From CAG-582 sp964551965 (GTDB lineage Bacteria; Bacillota_I; Bacilli_A; RF39; UBA660), in contig CAZKFB010000006.1 in assembly GCA_964551965.1 (NCBI GenBank), forward strand, positions 1 through 44,900: a DNA stretch of 44,900 bases. Reading direction: 5' to 3'. Positions within the stretch are counted from its first letter, which is position 1, and every line of letters starts with the position of its first letter. The notes under the pieces are model-generated. The model had not been told where the DNA came from and did no database searches. It worked only from the letters and a program-made list of their open reading frames with translations. The position numbers and the translations under genes were made by a program. Shown piece by piece: positions 42,191-44,900 of the stretch.

Positions 42191-42688
42191 ATGGCAAGCG
42201 AAAAGATCCTTGATACTAAGCGTCAAACTGTTGCTGAAATAACTGATAAGTTAAAAAACTCTAAGAGTATTGTACTTTTCAAATATTCAGAATCTACAGT
42301 TAAAGACATGCAAGAATTAAGAAGAGAACTTAAAAAAGTTAATAGTGAAGTTAAAATCTATAAGAATACTCTTGTTAAAAGAGCTTTAGATGATATGAAC
42401 ATCGACTTAAGTAGTTTCTTAGAGGGACCTAATGCAATTGTTTTTGGTAGTGAAATACTTGAACCAATTAAGGCATTAGATTCATTTGCTAAAAAACATA
42501 ACAATATTCAAGTTATTACTGGTATTGTTGATGGAGAAGTAGTAACATTAGATGCTATTAAGAATTATGCTTCAATACCATCAAGAGAAGGTTTACTTAC
42601 TATGTTTGCTGGTGGCTTGATAGAGCACGTTAAAAATCTATCTATTGCACTTAATTTATACGCCGAAAAATTAGGTGAAGAAAAGTAA
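42191..42688 (+). CDS. rplJ: 50S ribosomal protein L10
   Basis: L10 is the base of the L12 stalk, which recruits translation factors. The N-terminal KILDTKRQTVAEITDKLKNSKSIVLFKY and the RELKKVNSEVKIYKNTLVKRAL block are typical, and the C-terminal helix (VKNLSIALNLYAEKLGEE) holds L12 dimers. At 165 residues it is normal. ATG 42191 follows GGAGGATAAATT. It is preceded by the L10 leader, so autoregulation is expected. Confidence 0.97.
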   Translation: MASEKILDTKRQTVAEITDKLKNSKSIVLFKYSESTVKDMQELRRELKKVNSEVKIYKNTLVKRALDDMNIDLSSFLEGPNAIVFGSEILEPIKALDSFAKKHNNIQVITGIVDGEVVTLDAIKNYASIPSREGLLTMFAGGLIEHVKNLSIALNLYAEKLGEEK

Positions 42689-42709
42689 TTAGGAAAGGAA
42701 TTGATTAGA

Positions 42710-43081
42710 ATGGCAAAATTATCTACAAGTGAAATTATTGATGCAATTAAAGAAATGACTATTTTAGAAGTTAAAGATTTAGTTGACGCTATGAAAGAAG
42801 AATTTGGAGTTGATCCTAGTGCTGTAGCTGTAGCTGCTGCTCCTGCTGCTGGTGCTGATGCTGATGCTGGTGCTGCTACTAAGACTGTTGTCTTAAAGGA
42901 TGCTGGTGCTAGTAAGATAGCTGTTATCAAAGTTGTTAGAGAAATTACTGGTTTAGGTTTAGTTGAAGCTAAAGCTGTAGCTGACAATGGTGGTAACATC
43001 AAAGAAAACGTTTCTGCTGATGAAGCTAATGAAATCAAAGCTAAATTAGAAGAAGCTGGCGCAACTGTTGAATTAGTATAA
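42710..43081 (+). CDS. rplL: 50S ribosomal protein L7/L12
   Basis: L12 dimers on L10 bind EF-Tu and EF-G. The ATG at 42710 (MAKLSTSEIID) follows AGGAAAGGA; a TTG at 42701 in frame is not needed. The N-terminal dimer domain is followed by an Ala/Gly/Asp hinge (about 42-60: AAAPAAGADADAGAA) and the C-terminal domain with KIAVIKVVREITGLGLVEAKAV. It has 123 residues. A strong terminator follows; rpoB, its usual neighbour, is not here. Confidence 0.98.
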   Translation: MAKLSTSEIIDAIKEMTILEVKDLVDAMKEEFGVDPSAVAVAAAPAAGADADAGAATKTVVLKDAGASKIAVIKVVREITGLGLVEAKAVADNGGNIKENVSADEANEIKAKLEEAGATVELV

Positions 43082-43094
43082 TAATTGCTAAAAG

Positions 43095-43121
43095 AAAACT
43101 GTGAGTAATCACAGTTTTTTT
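43095..43121 (+). terminator. Strong terminator after rplL
   Basis: AAAACTGTGA (43095-43104) pairs with TCACAGTTTT (43109-43118) around GTAA, followed by T's. It separates the r-protein operon from the next gene. Confidence 0.88.
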
Positions 43122-43141
43122 ATTTAATAAAATAGTTAAAG

Positions 43142-43150
43142 TGCTATAAT
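43142..43150 (+). promoter_or_regulatory. Extended -10 promoter of the nucleoside hydrolase gene
   Basis: TGcTATAAT at 43142-43150, 31 nt before the start codon. No clear -35 box is seen. Confidence 0.5.
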
Positions 43151-43181
43151 AAAATTGATATAGTAGTTAGGAGAAAAGAGA

Positions 43182-44018
43182 ATGAATATTATTTTAGATA
43201 CTGATACTTACAATGAAGCTGATGATATGTTTGCTTTAGCGTATTTACTAAAGAATAGATCTTTATTTAATATAAATGCTATCACAATAGCTCCCTTTAA
43301 ACATAGTGGATATTCTAAAAGTGTATCTGATTCAATAGATGATAGTTATAATGAAACAGTTAAAATATTTGATTATATGAACATTGAAGATAAGTCAATT
43401 ATTTATAAAGGCAGCAGAGACTATCTAATAAATGGATATAAAGAAGAAAATGAGGCCGTAAGTAAAATAATTAAAACCGCTCGCGAAAATGATCATACAG
43501 TTATTGTTGCAATAGGTTGTTTAACGAATGTAGCATTAGCAATGAAAAAAGATCCAACTATCAAAGATAAAATTGAGATAATATGGCAAGGAACAAATTT
43601 CTTATTTGGTGATAATAAAGACTTTAATTTTAGACAAGATGTAGAGGCTGTAAAAACGGTATTTTATTCGGGAGTAAAACTAACTATTATGCCCTGTTCA
43701 CCTATTACATCTAACTTAATGACATCAATTTATGAATTAAAGGCGGAAATAGGTGGAAAGAATGAATTATGTGACTACTTATGTGATAAATTCTATAATC
43801 GTTTTTGGGGTCCTCATAAGAGATATCCAATTTGGGATATTGGTTCCATAGCTTATTTAATAAATAAAAAATGGTTTGAAACTATGGATATAAGCTGTCC
43901 AATTATTAATGAAGATAATTCATTCACTTTTACAAAAGGTAAGCATAAAATTACTTTTGTTAAAAAGTTAAATGCTAATAGTATTTATGAAAATCTATTT
44001 GCATCATTAATTAAATAA
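43182..44018 (+). CDS. Nucleoside hydrolase-like protein (IunH family)
   Basis: The N-terminal DTDTYNEADDMFAL (6-19) is the Ca2+-binding DTDxxxDDxxA motif of nucleoside N-ribohydrolases, with an inserted residue pair (NEADD). VAIGCLTNVALAM matches the xGPLTNLA strand. FNFRQDVEAVKTVF matches the FN-x-x-x-D-P-E-A-A block. The C-terminal Asp of the metal site fits IWDIG (about 227-231). Family members cleave the N-glycosidic bond of nucleosides for salvage. The changes at DTD and GPLTN suggest a diverged specificity. ATG 43182 follows TTAGGAG. Confidence 0.85.
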   Translation: MNIILDTDTYNEADDMFALAYLLKNRSLFNINAITIAPFKHSGYSKSVSDSIDDSYNETVKIFDYMNIEDKSIIYKGSRDYLINGYKEENEAVSKIIKTARENDHTVIVAIGCLTNVALAMKKDPTIKDKIEIIWQGTNFLFGDNKDFNFRQDVEAVKTVFYSGVKLTIMPCSPITSNLMTSIYELKAEIGGKNELCDYLCDKFYNRFWGPHKRYPIWDIGSIAYLINKKWFETMDISCPIINEDNSFTFTKGKHKITFVKKLNANSIYENLFASLIK

Positions 44019-44071
44019 TAAAGAGGATAGCAATATTTTATATTTTCCTTTATAATAAAATTGGTGATAAT

Positions 44072-44407
44072 ATGAAAAAGATGATTATAGCATGGATATT
44101 CATAGCTGTAGTGTTATTTGGTTCATTGTTAACTATTGGAATAGTTAATACTAAGAAATATGAATCATATAAAGTATTAGAAAGTGATCTAGTAGAAGCA
44201 GCTAAAGGATATATTGAGTTAACTGATAAAAAAATTACAAATAAGAAAACAAAAATAACAGAAACAGACTTAGAAAATAAGAATATCTTACCAAATATGG
44301 AAGTAGATGGTGATCTTTGTAGTGGTTATGTTAATGTTAGTAATACCATTAACGGCTTAGAGTACCAGGCTATGATTAAGTGTGATAAATATGAAACTAT
44401 AGAATAA
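44072..44407 (+). CDS. Small N-terminally anchored pilin-like protein (111 aa)
   Basis: ATG 44072 follows TTGGTGATAAT. Residues 4-27 form one membrane segment right at the N-terminus, followed by an extracellular helix (SDLVEAAKGYIEL) and a short beta-rich end with two Cys (DLCSGY, IKCDKYE) that may form a disulfide. This resembles type IV pilin/pseudopilin minor subunits, but no prepilin Gly-Phe-Thr-Leu-Glu cleavage motif is seen. No secretion genes are nearby. Function unknown. Confidence 0.7.
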   Translation: MKKMIIAWIFIAVVLFGSLLTIGIVNTKKYESYKVLESDLVEAAKGYIELTDKKITNKKTKITETDLENKNILPNMEVDGDLCSGYVNVSNTINGLEYQAMIKCDKYETIE

Positions 44408-44464
44408 TAGTAATAAAAATATATCAAAATGCATATAAAATAGCGTATAAATGTCAAAAAATAG

Positions 44465-44494
44465 TTGACATTCTATACATATTTTTGCTATAGT
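44465..44494 (+). promoter_or_regulatory. Strong promoter of rpsL
   Basis: A perfect -35 TTGACA (44465-44470), 18-bp spacer and an extended -10 TGcTATAGT (to 44494). Confidence 0.75.
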
Positions 44495-44500
44495 AATATC

Positions 44501-44587
44501 GCGTTTGAAGTTTAAGTTCTGATAACTCAGAACTAAATTTTAAGGGGAAATCGATACACCAGGATGTGTGTACGTAGAAAGGGAATT
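44501..44587 (+). promoter_or_regulatory. Structured 5' leader of rpsL
   Basis: Hairpin 1: AGTTCTGA (44515-44522) pairs with TCAGAACT (44527-44534) around TAAC. Hairpin 2: CG-a-TACAC (44552-44559) pairs with GTGTACG (44568-44574) around a loop containing AGGAT. The second hairpin resembles the last hairpin of the rplK leader (shared AGGATGTGT and TACGT). A separate ribosome binding site, AAAGGG, follows before the ATG. Confidence 0.5.
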
Positions 44588-44900
44588 ATGACTACAATTA
44601 ATCAATTAGTAAGAAAGAAAAGATCTAAGAAAGTTAGAAAAGGCAAAAGTCCTGTTCTAAATGTTGGATTTAATTCAATGGAAAGAAAGACTACTGATAC
44701 TAATCATCCACAAATGCGTGGTGTTTGTACTCGTGTTGGTACAAAGACTCCAAAGAAACCTAACTCAGCTTTAAGAAAATATGCTCGTGTTAGATTATCA
44801 AACGGAAGAGAAGTAGATACTTATATTCCAGGTGAAGGACACAACTTACAAGAACATAGTGTTGTATTAATTCGTGGTGGTCGTGTTAAAGACTTAATCG
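44588..44900 (+). CDS. rpsL: 30S ribosomal protein S12 (3' end beyond window)
   Basis: S12 lies at the decoding centre. MTTINQLVRKKRSKKVRKGKS, MRGVCTRVGTKTPKKPNSALRKYARVRLSNGREV and YIPGEGHNLQEHSVVLIRGGRVKDL are diagnostic. The Lys of TPKKPNS, altered in streptomycin resistance in other species, is wild type. ATG 44588 follows AAAGGG. About 104 codons are present; the remaining 30 or so lie outside. It begins a new transcription unit, presumably the str operon. Confidence 0.98.
   Translation, partial: MTTINQLVRKKRSKKVRKGKSPVLNVGFNSMERKTTDTNHPQMRGVCTRVGTKTPKKPNSALRKYARVRLSNGREVDTYIPGEGHNLQEHSVVLIRGGRVKDLI

Noticed and set aside
42565..43038. A 157-codon open frame on the minus strand across rplJ-rplL.
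   Set aside because: It is a shadow of the Ala/Gly-rich L12 hinge; the plus-strand genes are certain.

Overview
The window looks like a low-GC, Firmicutes-related gut-type bacterium, most like the uncultured Bacilli/Mollicutes-adjacent lineages (RF39-like). This placement is inferred from AT richness, short intergenic spaces, compact proteins and gene content. The code is standard: UGA serves as a stop (mrnC, tagO, the sirtuin gene) and UGG encodes Trp. Wall and lipoprotein genes (tagO, vanY-type carboxypeptidase, lgt) argue against a wall-less mollicute. Rubrerythrin and a rubredoxin-domain flavoprotein suggest an anaerobe. Three runs of exactly 100 N (2352-2451, 32195-32294, 38735-38834) mark scaffold joins, so this is a draft or metagenome-derived assembly. 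The third join is artificial: its flanks share an exact 55-bp overlap, and removing the join restores an intact nusG.

Layout. 1-3.4 kb: a partial hypothetical, a hypothetical, then a Fic-domain gene and a Big2-NlpC/P60 wall hydrolase separated by a gap. 3.4-5.2 kb: oxidative-stress genes (flavoredoxin-rubredoxin, rubrerythrin). 5.2-12.1 kb, minus strand: a compact UvrD-like helicase and an AddAB/RexAB pair. 12.2-17.0 kb: a HExxH protein; a minus-strand cluster of a histone-H1-like lysine-rich membrane protein, a sirtuin and a VanY-type carboxypeptidase; a mini RluA-like protein that has lost its catalytic Asp; and a small XRE regulator cluster. 17.1-20.9 kb: lineage-specific helical proteins, two with mTERF-like repeats. 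21-22.8 kb: a tRNA-Glu(CTC) with an unusual T-loop, tagO and a HAD phosphatase. 22.9-31.8 kb: a MacB-like ABC transporter, dusB, a second HExxH protein, a zinc-ribbon/OB membrane protein, uvrA and lgt. 31.9-34.6 kb: a collagen-like surface protein, a GT2-TPR glycosyltransferase and exoA.

35.6-43.1 kb is the conserved translation/transcription island mrnC-rlmB-sigH-(pcp-like)-secE-nusG-(HNH remnant, hypothetical)-rplK-rplA-rplJ-rplL. It contains an L10 leader and several well-formed promoters. It departs from the classic Bacillus order: no rae1 or rpmG is seen, accessory genes are inserted, and a strong terminator follows rplL in place of rpoB. A nucleoside hydrolase and a pilin-like protein follow, then a promoter, a structured leader and the start of rpsL at the window edge.

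Most interesting points: the H1-like protein/sirtuin neighbourhood; the RluA homologue without its catalytic Asp; a scattered family of HExxH proteins, one lacking its first His; mTERF-like repeats in a bacterium; regulatory hairpins that place promoter boxes in their loops; an in-frame stop in an HNH-like gene; and similar hairpins in the rplK and rpsL leaders. No CRISPR array, insertion sequence, prophage or classical riboswitch was seen. No gene-free stretch exceeds 300 bases.
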